From NCBI GenBank assembly GCA_963682025.1, contig OY821520.1, positions 1,685,001 through 1,749,000 on the forward strand: a stretch of 64,000 nucleotides of DNA. The letters are read 5' to 3'. The position numbers and the translations under genes are program-made. Origin of the DNA: Cordilura impudica (lineage: Eukaryota; Arthropoda; Insecta; Diptera; Scathophagidae). Below, piece after piece: positions 24,029 to 35,764 of this stretch. The notes under the pieces are model-generated. The model was not told where the DNA came from and ran no database searches. It saw nothing but the letters and a program-made list of their open reading frames with translations. Position 1 is the stretch's first letter; each line of letters opens with the position of its first letter.

Positions 24029-25126
24029 GTGTGTGTTTGCTGCTGTTCTACGTAGGCAATAAATGTGTTATAGTAATTGTTTGTAGGCCACTAATTTCAG
24101 ATATTAAGTCAGATTTTTCTATCATCTACACTTTTCAATTTATCCATAAAGGAGGAATTTAAAGAAAAATACAAATTTTTAATACACAAATATTATAATT
24201 ACAACTCATCGAACATTTGTGTTTTATAAGATTTTCTTAAATTATCTTGTTTGGAGGGTTTATTTTTAATGCTGCGGCAATAGGCCGTCATCATATGGAT
24301 ACCCCAATGACCCTGGTACCGCTCGTCTATAGTACGCATATCTTGGATATCCCTAGATTTTCAGGGAAACAGTCCAAATGACTGTGCAGGTAGTATACCT
24401 TAATGCTCATAACTATTACAACTAAGCTGCTGGAAATGTGAAATATGTTATCCACGTACTCATCCTTTTTGTTTCCCAGGAAATTGTGAAATATCCAAAC
24501 AAATTCATTCCAAGCATTTCTTTCAATATGTATCATAGAACTACTAAAGTTTTTATTATTGATTAACCTTCTGACTTGAGGACCATCAAAAATGCCAACT
24601 TTCAGTTTCTCTCAACTTAAATTTTGGAACTTTCTAGTGATATATCTAAAATAATCACCATCCTTGTTGAGAGCTTTGACATATTGTTTCATAATTGTTT
24701 CAAAGTTTTCACAACTTTCCAATTTATGAGAACACATAAATATGGGTGGAATTTCTGTAAAAAAAAATCATCCGTTACAGATAGCAAACGGAAAATCACA
24801 CATCAATAAAAAAATACACTTTATATTTTTCCGTTAATTGACTGTGATCTGACTAGTTATCGTCAACGAACAAGAACTGCTATCCAATGTCCACGCACAT
24901 TTATTAGCTTTTATTAGTTTGCTACCGCAATCATAAAAATGCAATTACGTGTTGTTTATTACTTAATTATTTTTATTCCGAGAATCATAAAAGAGTCATG
25001 AACGTTTTTCCTTCCCTTCAAAATGAGGTACCTTCACTTAATTGTGAATAAAAGCGAAATGCGGACTTTAGAATTTTTCCAGTTAAGGATTTTTCATGAT
25101 TTTTAAATGTACAAAATTGTAATATT
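24029..25126 (-). pseudogene. decayed repeat-associated gene, copy 1 (NFLGN/HSHLD family)
   Basis: The minus strand reads PPIFMCSHKLESCEKF, FQNLS, IERNAWNEFVWIFHNFLGNK, IKVYYLHSHLDCFPENLG and, one frame over, MRTIDERYQGHWGIHMMTAY. I recognise this order (FLGN..., HSHLD.FPENLG, ...RYQG.W...MMA.YC) as an uncharacterised protein family repeated in many arthropod genomes. The usual ...ERFHQD... stretch between FPENLG and MRTIDERY is missing, so it is a pseudogene. Function unknown. Confidence 0.6.
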
Positions 25127-25913
25127 TATACCCTATACCACTATGTGGTTTGGGTATAATGACTTTGTGCTGCTGTTTGTAGCAACCAAAAATATTTGAC
25201 TAGACCCATCTTTAATTATACCGATCGAATCAGAATCACTTTCTGAGTTGATTTAACAATGTCCGTCCGTCCGTCCGTTCGTCTGTCCGTCTGTGTGTCC
25301 ATGTAAAGCTTGTAATCAAACTGCAGGTCGCAAATATGAATATATTTTGATGAAATTTGGTATATAAGCTTTTATCGGCCATGGGATGAACGCTGTTGAA
25401 ATTGGTGAGAATCGGTCCATGTTCAGACCTAGCCCCCATACAAATTACCCATATGAAATCGACATAAATTGCCATAAGATCCAAATTGTCATATAGACCT
25501 TACTCAAATTGGGTTTGTATGCATTCATTACATCCACTAATGAGTAGTCCAAAAATGATCCCTTTGACCCCATATAGAGCTGCTTCCCGATCTTCACTTA
25601 AATCTATTAAACAACAAAAATATTGCACTGATTCTTCTCAAATTTTGTTTCTACATATTTTTGCAAAATACAAGAGACTTTACCAAACATGATCAGGATC
25701 GGTCCATTTTTGGACCTAGTCCCTTTATAGATATAGCATCCGATATGAACTTTTTCATATCTGCAGCCAAGAAAATTGATAAAAATCCCACTCAAATTTG
25801 GTTTTTGCTTATTTTCAATGTCCAGTTAGTTGGGCCTAAGAGATAGGGTTTCTAAACGCATGGTATAGGGTATCGTATAGTCGGTCTAGACCGACTATAA
25901 TTTTCTTACTTGT
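25127..25913 (-). mobile_element. family-P repeat copy 1
   Basis: About 787 bp. The left end is taccctataccactatgtgg; a GTCC/GTCT tetranucleotide run lies near 25260; the right end is a 24-bp perfect palindrome centred on TCTAGA (25876-25899) followed by attttcttacttgtt. It sits exactly at the junction of the two element-T duplicates. Confidence 0.88.
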
Positions 25914-27008
25914 TTAATATGTGTGTGTTTGCTGCTGTTCTACGTAGGCAATAAATGTGTTATAGTAATTGATTGTAGGCCTCTAATTTCAGATATTAAG
26001 TCAGATTTTTCTATCATCTATACTTTTCAATTTATCTATAAAGGAGGAATTTAAAGAAAAATACAAATTTTTAATACACAAATATTATAATTACAACTCA
26101 TGGAAAATTTGTCTTTTAGAAGATTTTCTTAAATTATTTTGTTTGAAGGGTTTATTTTTAATGCTGCGGCAATAGGCCGTCATCATATGGATACCCCAAT
26201 GACCCTGGTACCGCTCGTCTATAGTACGCATATCTTGGATATCCCTAGATTTTCAGGGAAACAGTCCAAATGACTGTGCAGGTAGTATACCTTAATGCTC
26301 ATATTACAACTAAGCTGCTGGAAATGTGAAACATGTTGTCCACGTGCTCATCTTTTTTGTTTCCCAGGAAATTGTGAACTATCCAAACAAATTCATTCCA
26401 AGCATTTCTTTCAATATCTATCATAGAACTACTAAAGTTTTCATCATTGATTAACCTTCTGACTTGAGGGCCATCAAAAATGCCAACTTCCAGTTTCTCT
26501 CAACTTAAATTTTGGAACTTTCTAGTGATATATCTAAAATAATCACCATCCTTGTTGAGAGCTTTGACATATTGTTTCATAATTGTTTCAAATTTTTCAC
26601 AACTTTCCAACTTATGAGCACACATAAATATGGGTGGAATTTCTGTAAAAAAAAAATCATCCGTTACAGGCAGCAAACGGAAAATCACACATCAATAAAA
26701 AAATACACTTTAAATTTTTCCGTTAATTGACTGTGATCTGACTAGTTATCGTCAAGGAACAAGAACAGCTATCCAATGTCCACGCACATTTATTAGCTTT
26801 TATTAGTTCGCTACCGCAATCATAAAAATGCAATTACGTTTTGTTTATTACTTAATTATTTTTATTCCGAGAATCATAAAAGAGTCATGAACGTTTTTCC
26901 TTCCCTTCAAAATGAGGTACCTTCACTTAATTGTGAATAAAAGCGAAACGCGGACTTTAGAATTTTTTCAGTTTTGGATTTTTCATAATTTTGAAATGTA
27001 CAAAATTG
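25914..27008 (-). pseudogene. decayed repeat-associated gene, copy 2
   Basis: A direct duplicate of 24029-25126, nearly identical by eye, with the same internal deletion. It carries EIPPIFMCAHKLESCEKFET, MKQYVKALNKDGDYFRYITR, LINDENFSSSMIDIERNAWN and DERYQGHWGIHMM. The shared deletion shows that duplication followed decay. Confidence 0.6.
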
Positions 27009-28081
27009 TAATATTTTTTTTTTTTTAATTTTATTATTTCAAAATCATACTTTATAAAAAACAATAAAATTTCTTAGAGAGAGATGGTTAAAGCTACCTT
27101 ACATCTATAACAGTCATTTTAATTTTTAATACGCATATAATTAATAATTAATAGATTGGGAAGGAAAATTTTAATTTTTCTTTTTTTTTTATTTTATTTT
27201 TTTTACTTAACCATTACCCAGCCATTTTTTTGGTGTTTTTTTTTAAAGATTTGATTGTTTTCCAAAGGTAACAATTACATCTTAAAACAAAATAATTTTG
27301 AAAATCACCAAAAAATGGTGAACCGTTTTCAAGTTATTCCAATATACATATCGCAAAAAGTAGAGCTGATAGAGTGCATATTTGGATTCAGCGACCAAAA
27401 TAAAAATATTCAGTTCTTACTCAACTAAAACCCTGTTCTCTTAAATTATAATTTAAAAAAATCTTATAAAATCTTAGTATCTTATGGAAATCTCGATTTT
27501 TAGCAATTGAGTTTTATCAGTAAATTGTGAACAAAATCAAAAGCGCACCGATTACAATGAAATAAAGCTCATTTCATTCAAAATATGTTCAAATAAATGC
27601 TTTTAGACCAAAGTTGTGATGTAGGTCGAATTTTTTTTTTATTTCTTATGAATTTTTATAGAACAAAAAATTTTTTTTTTTGACAATTGTTCTTTTTTTT
27701 CAAAACTTCCACGATATCTCTGAAACTGTTGGGTAAATTTAAAACCAATGTAATCGTGACTTAAAGATAATATTGTTGACGAGTTTTGAATTTTTTTTAA
27801 CTGAATATGATGAACGCTTTTGAAGTTATTCCAACATATGTAGTGGAAGTGCCTTAATTTTGGACATAACGGTATATCGCGAAAAGTCGAGCTGGTAGAA
27901 AAAAACCAAGGGCAGATTTGAAATCAGCGACCTCAAATTAGTAAAAAATTGCAATAAAGTTTCAGTCAACACCAAAAAATTTCAATTTTGTTCCCTTTTG
28001 TTATTCACTAAACATGATGTGTTTGCAAAAAAAATGTACACTTTTTGTATTAATTATGCATCTTTATAAGAAATTTGCTAT

Positions 28082-29086
28082 GGGCTAATTCCATGTCAAT
28101 TAACTTGAGAAATTATGGTTCAAATTAAACAATTCTGCTATCATATTCTACCACAAAACTCACTGCTACTCTAGGAAACAAGACGAGACCATTGACACTC
28201 AAGAATAAACAAAATTTTGCCTGTACGTAGTGCAGTGATGTGCTTAAAAGAACTATTTGTCTATTTCTTAACAGCTTATATAAGCTATAATCTGAAGTAA
28301 CTTTTTCACTTATTTAATAAAAATATTTATTTAATATTGTTTCAACATTTAATTCATTATAATTGGTTTAACTTGAAGCAGAGAAAAAACGAAAGTACAA
28401 CACAAGAATTCATATGGCAAATAGCATAATTTAGAGCTAGAGGTGATACAATTTTTCAAGGTATTGCTATGAATATATTTTTTTTTTGTATAGAAAAAGG
28501 ATTTCTAAAATTAAAATAGTTAAATATAAAAATAAAAATATTATTTTTTAGAAATCTTTCGATGTCAAGGTTTAAAAAAAAATTTTTTTTTTTTAATTGC
28601 TAAGAAATATTACCTTTCCAATTTTTTGTATACTTAAAGGGTACATATTGATTAGTGTTGCTATCGAGCTTCAAAAAAAAAATATGAGGTGTCATTTTTT
28701 TTTTATAGTCCATTAAATATGGGTAAATTCTGAAGATGATTTTTTTCATTTTCCATGTAAAAATATAGTAAAATATATATTTAATTTTATTTAAGCAATG
28801 AATTTGTATTTCTCATATAAATAGGTTCAAACTGATACCAGAATTATTTAATTTAACCATAATTTCTGAAGTTATTGCAGTTTTTCACAGTAGAGACAAA
28901 TCCTAGAAGGCCAAAATTTGTTAAAAATTACCATTTTTCAAATGTCCATATCTTGACCAAAAATGGGCAAAATTACAAATTGAGATATGGGGGTTTCATC
29001 ACCATAAGTTTCTGGTTTAATTCCAAAAAAAAAAAAATTGTTACTATGAAGCAACACTTACTGGGTGACTTGACATGGAATGACCC
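28082..29086. mobile_element. non-autonomous DNA element with GGGTCATTCCATGTCAA-type ends
   Basis: The left end GGGCTAATTCCATGTCAATT and the right end read inward GGGTCATTCCATGTCAAGTC are imperfect inverted repeats, flanked by TAT on both sides. The interior is AT-rich. A 111-codon open frame at 28875-29210 runs across the right end and looks fortuitous. Confidence 0.6.
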
Positions 29087-29348
29087 TATGGAAACGTGCG
29101 TCTATCGTAATTATCTATCGAAATTGCACAGTATATATCATTTTCATTTAGAACAAATAACGATAGTTTATCTTTGTATTTATGTATATACAAACTGCTC
29201 GACTCATTAACTATATATTTACATAAGATGTTAGATAAGACGCGAGGATGGTGTGGTTACGATATGGCTCGAAAGAGGTTGCATTCACACCATATCTTAG
29301 TTAACTAACGAGCAAAGTACCGCTCGACAGAATCAATCTGAAATAATA
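29087..29348. other. intron sequence, nothing recognised
   Basis: Intron DNA between two repeat elements. Confidence 0.5.
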
Positions 29349-30124
29349 ACAAGTAAGAAAATTATAGTAGGTCTAGACCGACTATACAATACCCTATACC
29401 ATGCGTTTAGAGACCCTATCTCTTAGGCCCAACTAACTGGACATAGAAAATAAGCAAAAACCAAATTTGAGTGGGATTTTTATTAATTTTTTTGGCTGCA
29501 GATATCAAAAAGCTCATATCGGATGCTATATCTATATAGGGACTTGGTCCAAAAATGGACCGATCCTGATCATGTTTGGTAAAGTCTCTTGTATTTTGCA
29601 AAAATATATACAAACAAAATTTGAGAAGAATCAGTGCAATATTTTTGTTTTTTAATAGATTTAGGTGAAGATCGGGAAGCAGCTCTATATGGGGTCAAAG
29701 GGATCATTTTTGGACTACTCATTAATGGATGTAATGAATGCATACAAACCCAATTTGAGTAAGATCTATATGACAATTTGGATCTTATGGCAATTTATGT
29801 CGATTTCATATGGGTAATTTGTATGGGGGCTAGGTCTGAACATGGACCGATTCTCACCAATTTCAATAGCGTTCATCCTATGGCGGATGAAAGCTTATGT
29901 ACCTAATTTCATCAAAAGACATTCATATTTGCGACCTGCAGTTTGATTACAAGCTTTACATGGACACACAGACGGACGGACGGACGGACATTGTTAAATC
30001 AACTCAGAAAGTGATTCTGATTCGATCGGTATAATTAAAGATGGGTCTAGGTCAAATATTTTTGGTTGTTACAAACAGCAGCACAAAATCATTATACCCA
30101 AACCACATAGTGGTATAGGGTATA
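29349..30124 (+). mobile_element. family-P repeat copy 2
   Basis: Begins acaagtaagaaaattatag and the TCTAGA-centred hairpin (one arm with a mismatch), and ends caaaccacatagtggtatag and ggtata. 776 bp, opposite orientation to copy 1. The internal reading frames it shares with other copies are not conserved proteins. Confidence 0.9.
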
Positions 30125-31111
30125 AAAAGCTAAAAAAAATATATCTAAGAATAGGTCTTTGCAATAGCAATTTACATATAGTTCATATAAAGTAACTTCT
30201 AATTATTTTCTTTAGAACTCGTACTTATAACTAATATAGAATATAATATAGAATTATTGTATTCCATAGAAATAAAACAAAATATAAATCAATTTGTTTT
30301 TAATTCTTTCGTAAACCTTATACTCAATAAATTTTGGAGTACCGAGTTGTTTTTGTTTCTATGAATACAATGCAGAAGAGAAAAGCATTGATGCTATTAG
30401 TACTCGTTGGTAGCATGTATGGAATACAGAGCTTGCTAATAATGCTTTCTTACATTCACAAATAATATATTCTGAATCAGAGTTCTTAAAGTGAATGAAT
30501 CCATTTTTTTTCAACGATTATACTCGCAGAAGTATGATAAACTCTTTTAAAGTTTTATTTTATAATTTAATTAATTCAACTTCAAATTATGTCACCATAA
30601 AGGCGCAATTGAATAAATTCTATTAAACTTCCATCTAAACATATAAAAACATGTACGCATCCTTACACAGTATGTTTTCAATTGATTTGTTTCAATAGTT
30701 TATACTCTAATAATTTCTGTAATCAAAAGTGGAATTGAAAAACACTTTTAATAGAAGGGTTATTTCTTTGCAAGGTTTTTTTTGCTGCAAGCTAATTGAT
30801 TAAGTACTGAATAAATTTCATACGAGAGGAAATCTCAGAAAGTACTACTTAAAATTGGTGTTGGCAAATCAAAACTTATCGAAGAGGAATTACGAATGTA
30901 AAACAATTACAAATGCAAAACATATAAAAAGCCATTCTCGAATCAAACAAAATATACAAGTAAGTATATCCTAGAATTATTTTTTTTTAATAGAATAATG
31001 TCAAAAATTTTATGAATTAAAAGGGTTTAATTAATTTAATTTTAGTATGCGTGTAGAAAGTAAATATTAAATAAAAGCACAAAAACAAAAATAAAAAAAT
31101 AAAAATCTTAC
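30125..31111. other. intron sequence, nothing recognised
   Basis: AT-rich intron between family-P copy 2 and exon g. Confidence 0.5.
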
Positions 31112-31206
31112 AACTTTTAATTGATTAATTTCATCTGTATCACCAGCAAAGCCTGTCATATAATCCAATGTGTTAAGGGAAGAAGAAGACATATGACGCA
31201 ATTGAT
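31112..31206 (-). CDS. rg: neurobeachin exon g (probable alternative exon)
   Basis: Acceptor acataccag, donor GTAAGA, 95 bases. With the split Gly/Asp codon from exon f it encodes [20 protein letters not shown] then [12 protein letters not shown]. There is no vertebrate counterpart that I recall. It restores phase 0, so the long exon f plus this exon form an in-frame cassette between HKR and VLYDGK. Confidence 0.75.
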
Positions 31207-31350
31207 CTGGTATGTAGATAGGACAACAAACGAAAAGAATATAAGCAAACAAAAAACGCCAAAAATGTAAATGAAAAGAAATAAAAAAAAAAAAATCATT
31301 AATGAAAACAAAATGTAATAAAATATAAAAAAAAAACTCAAAATAAATAC

Positions 31351-31837
31351 CGAGTGAAGAAGCAGAACCAATGGGCAAATGACTTAAGGAGTCAGTGATT
31401 TTAGCCAAAGAAGTGCCATCATTAGTTCCAGACGTGTCCGTAAGTGTTGTTGTATTATTACTATTTGTTAAATTTGCAAGGCTTGAATTTTTATTTGTCC
31501 CAGCCGAAGAGGAGCTTGTCTCTATAGCATTTCCAGTTGCTGCACATTCTACTCCCCCGGCTCCTCCACTACCAGACAAGGCTTGCATGACAGCATTTGC
31601 GTTGGCATTACGTGCTGTCAGGACAGCACGAATTTTCGCAAATGCTGCCTGCAAGTCTAATTTATCATCAGCCCAATCAATTGATTGGGCATCGGCTTCG
31701 ACTAATAACAGCGCAGCAGTGCGATGTGTCGGCGGTTTTTGTTGCTGTAATAACTGTTGTTGTTGTTGTTGTTGACTCACCCGTTTATGATTGTCCGGCA
31801 GGTTCAAATAGCACTCATTGTCAAAGCGAAATTGCGA
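31351..31837 (-). CDS. rg: neurobeachin exon f with alternative 5' splice site at 31781
   Basis: Acceptor actaccag gives [19 protein letters not shown], the conserved segment after GPGYK. A consensus donor GTGAGT follows codon HKR, so a 57-base exon (31781-31837) would splice in phase straight to exon h and give HKR-VLYDGK, the vertebrate-like arrangement. Reading on instead gives a low-complexity extension with a Gln run, Ala-rich and Ser/Thr/Asn-rich stretches, ending SASSLG at donor GTATTT (31351). The long form continues in frame into exon g. The extension is therefore probably an optional, insect-specific insert; transcripts are needed to prove either form. Confidence 0.85.
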
Positions 31838-32185
31838 CTGGTAGTTGTTTAATATTTATTTGCATTATATGTGAGTGTGTATATATTTTTGTTTTTACAA
31901 TTGCATAAAGTACAGTTTTTATTTTCATATATAGGACAGTAACACATATAGTTTTAAACGCATTTTGTTGGTGGAGTATTATTTTTGTATCAGCATTAAG
32001 TGATATTACATTAAAGAAAAGTGCATGGTCACAGTTTGTTTTGATTTTTGTGGAAAAAAAAAGAAAAAAAAAAGAAAAAATTATGGTGAATTTCTTACAA
32101 ACGTATTTTTAAAGATATGAACAATAATAATAATAATTATGTTTAACAAACAAAAACAAAAAATATATAAGAAGTTCGAATTTAC
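31838..32185. other. intron between exons e and f
   Basis: 348-base AT-rich intron with purine runs near 32058-32080; nothing else. Confidence 0.7.
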
Positions 32186-32332
32186 CTTATATCCTGGGCC
32201 TAGACGATGCATAGCACAGATTTGTTGTGTGGTCAAAGCTTCACTGAATAAATAAATAGCTGACATTTGACCACAAAAGACACGTTCCTCATCTAATTCC
32301 GGCGTTGCTCCAATATAGCATTTATCAAATGG
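32186..32332 (-). CDS. rg: neurobeachin exon e (end of ConA-like domain)
   Basis: Acceptor ttctttag, donor GTAAAT, 147 bases, phase 0. The product [20 protein letters not shown] then [20 protein letters not shown] and MHRLGPGYK is the conserved end of the ConA-like domain (vertebrate GQLGAVYVFSEAL...GPGYK). Confidence 0.95.
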
Positions 32333-32424
32333 CTAAAGAAAACCAAAAAAAAAAAAAAAAAAAACAAAATCGATCACATGTAGAATGCACTGAATGTTAG
32401 TAAATGGCAAATTGTTCAACTTAC

Positions 32425-32544
32425 ATCGTTTGTTGACACAAACCACGCCATTTCCGTACTGGACGCTAATTGTCCATTAACTAGGCACTTTATTTCACTT
32501 TTTGTCCAGCGATTATAAATATATACAATGGCAATCATGTACCA
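32425..32544 (-). CDS. rg: neurobeachin exon d (ConA-like domain)
   Basis: Acceptor gcttatag, donor GTAAGT, 120 bases, phase 0 at both ends. It encodes [20 protein letters not shown] then [20 protein letters not shown], matching WYMISIVHIYNRWRNSEIRC of vertebrate neurobeachin. The 5.2-kb intron upstream is almost filled by family-H copy 3. Confidence 0.95.
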
Positions 32545-33053
32545 CTATAAGCAAGAAAGAAAATTTTGGAAAATGTTGTAATAGATAAATTTAATTTTTT
32601 TTTTGAAAGTAATGAAAAGGATCATCTAAATATAAACTCCATTCCTTATAAATGTATTTTTATAACCTATACTACTAAAAACTTGGCGTATACGCTTCTA
32701 TTGACCATAGAATGTACTTTATTGAAAATGGTGAAAATCGACCTAGTCCACATAAATGACACCTATGAGATCGACTTAAATTGACATAAGATTCAAATTA
32801 TTAAATACATCTCAGTTAAGTGTTGCCACTGTTTACTTTTTTTTTGACGCGTAAAATCTGATGCATTTTCACTTTCGAGAGATTTGTGCAATATTTCCAT
32901 TTGATTTGATTTCATGTTTTATAGCAGTCAATCTCTAAATGGTCAATAATAAATTTGTAATAAGGCAATTTAAAGATGAAAAATTGGTAATTACTTTTTT
33001 ATTGACGCTCAAAATATTTAGTGCAGACATTTATTTTTATGTGTATTTTTATG
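32545..33053. other. intron sequence with a family-P fragment
   Basis: Bases about 32650-32815 contain decayed family-P blocks (tgaccatagaatgtact, gaaaatggtgaaaatcgacc, atgagatcgacttaaattg). The remainder is unassigned. Confidence 0.5.
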
Positions 33054-33249
33054 TAAATCTATTTCACAATACAATCACAAAAGCAGCGTAACATGTAAGA
33101 CGTAAGATAAAATCGGTGTGACTTATGATTGTATTGGTGATAAAAATATGTTATATAATAACCTGTTTAAAAAAGGAAAATGGAAATGAAAACCGAAAAA
33201 TCGAAAAATCAAAAACGAAAAATGAAAAATTAAAAATGAAAAATTAAAA

Positions 33250-35374
33250 AATGAGTAAAACTCATTTAGTAATATTACAAAATGGGGTAAAATAGTGTAA
33301 CGAGTAATAATTCAGTAATTATCCTCAAAAGTTATAAATTTTTGAATATTTTTCTATTTGATGACCAGGTCCATTGGAAGGGTACTCAATAGTCTTCTAT
33401 TTCGGTTGGGAGAAATAAAGATTTCATTAAGATCTTCATTTATATGAAGTTGGAGTTTTGTTGCATGCTTTTGTGCATGACGTTTTGTCTCTTCAATTAC
33501 GGTGTTTATCCCCAACTCTCTATGCAGATCATCATTTCGAATAAACCATGGAGCTTTGACGATAGTACGTAATATTTTGTTTTGTGTTTTTTGTATAATT
33601 TGTACATTGGTTTTCTTTGAACAGCCCCAGAGCTGGATTCCGTACGTCCATATTGGTTTAATTAATTGGTTGTACACCATCAGTTTGTTACTTAGAGATA
33701 CTTCAGAATTACTTCCAAGTAACCAGTAGAATTGTCTGAATTTAAGTTTCATTCCTTGAGTTTTTTTTATGTGTTCCTTCCACTTTATTTTTGCATCAAG
33801 TGTCATGCCTAGGTATTTGGCGGTATTAGCATATGGTATCTTCATGTTGTTTATGTATAAAGGTAAGTAATTTATTTTTTTGCTGGTGAAGTTCATATGA
33901 ATAGAGTTGCTCTCATTGAGAATCAACCTCCATTTTTTGATCTAAAATATGGTATGTATTTGAAAGAGCGCTTTGTACATTGTAAGTGGATTCCTTCTCA
34001 TGTTTTGATATTGCTATTATTGCTGTGTCATCTGCAAACGTTGCTATTGTTGCGGAATGGGGTATGGTTAGGTTTCTTGTATACAGCAAGTATAAAATGG
34101 GTCCAAGGACACTACCTTGTGGTACACCTGCTTCTATCTTTTTTAAATTTGAATATTCATTTTCCGATTTTATTCTAAAATGACGATCAGTGAGATAAGA
34201 TTTCAAAATTCTGTAGAATTCTTTTGGTAGATCTTTGTACAATTTATATAGAAGTCCTTGATGCCAAACTCGATCAAATGCTTGACTTACATCAAGGAAT
34301 ATGTCTGAACAAACTTCTTTATTTTCAAATGCATTTTCAGCAATATCTATAATACGATGGACTTGTTCTACTGCAGAGTGTTGCTCTCTGAATCCAAACT
34401 GATGTTTGGGTATCAAATTTCTTTGTTTTATTATGGACTGAAGTCTTTTAGCAAAAAGTTTTTCAAAAATTTTTGAAATTACAGGAAGTAATGAAATAGG
34501 TCTAGATGATGTTATTTCATTTGGAAGTTTTCCTGGTTTTTGGATAACAATAACCTCTGCAACTTTCCATTGTAGTGGAACATGTTGAATGCGAAAGCAT
34601 GCGTTAATAATAAATTGTAATTTCTTTAAGGCTTTTTCAGGCAGTTTCTTTATTATCTTACCGGTTATTAAATTATAACCTGATGCTTTTTTTTGGGCTT
34701 AGATCTTTATATATAACAATTTTTAGCTGCAGGATGGTAATTGGCTTAATATTTTGTTACTAATTTAGGACTCTTCTCTATATTTTCATCATGTTTTATA
34801 AAAGTGGTTAGCGAACAGTTCAGATTTATCCTTGGCCTCCTTACACCAGCTACCACTTGGCTTACGAATTGGTGGTATATGCAGTGTTAACTGATTTAGT
34901 TGGTTAGTGGCCTTCCATAGGCTATAATTTGTATCTTTGTTTGCAGATATATTTTTCATATATGCAGACATAGTATTATTTTTAGACTCATTTATTATTT
35001 TTTTAACTTCTGTACATAATCTATTAAAAATAGCTTTATTTTCCGTAGTGCGTTCGTTGCCACTTTTTCTAGCTTTACGTTTTTTATTTACGTGTTTCCT
35101 TATTTCTATTGTATATGTAGTTGCGTATGTATATTTATGTATTTCTGGCGAGCTTTCCCAGGCGGATGTTTGGATGGAATCGATTAAGTTATCTAGCTCA
35201 TCTTCTATATCAAATTTTGTCTTAAGCGGTGTCTGTAAATTAATTTTTTCATTTAGAAAGGTTGTAAATAAACTCCAGTTTGTTTCGTTGTTCATGGTGG
35301 CACTGTTTTTTGTATGATATTGTCACTTACTGTCAAAATTACAGGTGAATGATCGGATAAAAGGCCACAGTAAA
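33250..35374 (-). mobile_element. Jockey-clade LINE, 5'-truncated
   Basis: Starts inside the endonuclease domain (LLSDHSPVI at about 35320-35370), runs through a complete reverse transcriptase region and ends in a short 3' tail next to microsatellite DNA. No target duplication could be seen in the repetitive surroundings. Confidence 0.85.
33354..35370 (-). pseudogene. Jockey-type reverse transcriptase ORF2, partial and frameshifted
   Basis: In order: LSDHSPVI (end of endonuclease), HIPPIRKPSGSWCKEAKDKS, then after a frameshift near 34690 LQFIINACFRIQHVPLQWKV, ISLLPVISKIFEKLFAKRL, PKHQFGFREQHSAVEQVHRI, DVSQAFDRVWHQGLLYKLYK, AGVPQGSVLGPILYLLYTRN and TFADDTAIIA (RT active-site ADD). A second frameshift is near 33920. 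The C-terminal stretch has IPYANTAKYLGMTLDAKIKW and IWTYGIQLWGCSKKTNVQII, ending at 33354. A stop follows the endonuclease end, so the copy is inactive. Confidence 0.88.
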
Positions 35375-35534
35375 ATTAAAAATTAATAATAAAAATGAAG
35401 AATGAAAAAAATCAAACAAAAAGGAAAAATTAAAAATAAAATATAAAAAATTAAAAATTAAAAACGGAAAAATGAGAAATAAAAAAATAAAAAAAAAATT
35501 AAAAACGGAAAAATGAAAAATAAAAATAAAAAAA

Positions 35535-35700
35535 TAAAAAATAAAAAATAAAAAATAAAAAATTAAAAATAAAAAATAAAAAATAAAAAATAAAAAATAA
35601 AAAATAAAAAATAAAAAATAAAAAATAAAAAATAAAAAATAAAAAATAAAAAATAAAAAATAAAAAATAAAAAATAAAAAATAAAAAATAAAAAATGAAA
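35535..35700. repeat. (AAAAAAT)n microsatellite
   Basis: Nearly perfect tandem 7-mer AAAAAAT inside the core of family-H copy 3. Confidence 0.9.
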
Positions 35701-35764
35701 AATGAAAAATAAAAAATGAAAAATAAGAAATGAAAAATGAAAAATTAATAATTAAAAATGAATA

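Larger units (their letters stand above)
23531..28000. mobile_element. element T: DNA transposon with ~500-bp inverted repeats
   Basis: The outer ends are CACAAGGGAACAA at the left and, read inward from the right, CAAAAGGGAACAA, flanked by TTA on both sides (23528-23530, 28001-28003). Long inverted repeats (about 23560-24010 versus 27480-27950) share blocks such as aaggcacttccaccacatat and acaatttactgataaaactc in diverged form. The interior holds two copies of a decayed gene and a family-P insertion. A 3-bp TTA duplication fits CACTA or PIF/Harbinger-type integration; I cannot assign the superfamily. Confidence 0.7.

Noticed and set aside
28875..29210. 111-codon plus-strand open frame
   Set aside because: It crosses the terminal repeat of the 28082-29086 element and shows no known motif, so it is likely fortuitous.
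29416..29776. Open frames shared by the family-P copies (near 25486-25846, 29416-29776, 52764-53099, 57462, 62899)
   Set aside because: They recur because the repeat recurs. Both strands are open over the same stretch, stop positions differ between copies and there is no start context or known domain.
31395..31908. Plus-strand open frames with a Cys run opposite exon f
   Set aside because: They are the antisense of the exon with its CAA/CAG polyglutamine tract.
33513..35317. Plus-strand open frames opposite the Jockey LINE
   Set aside because: Antisense shadows of the reverse transcriptase on the minus strand.
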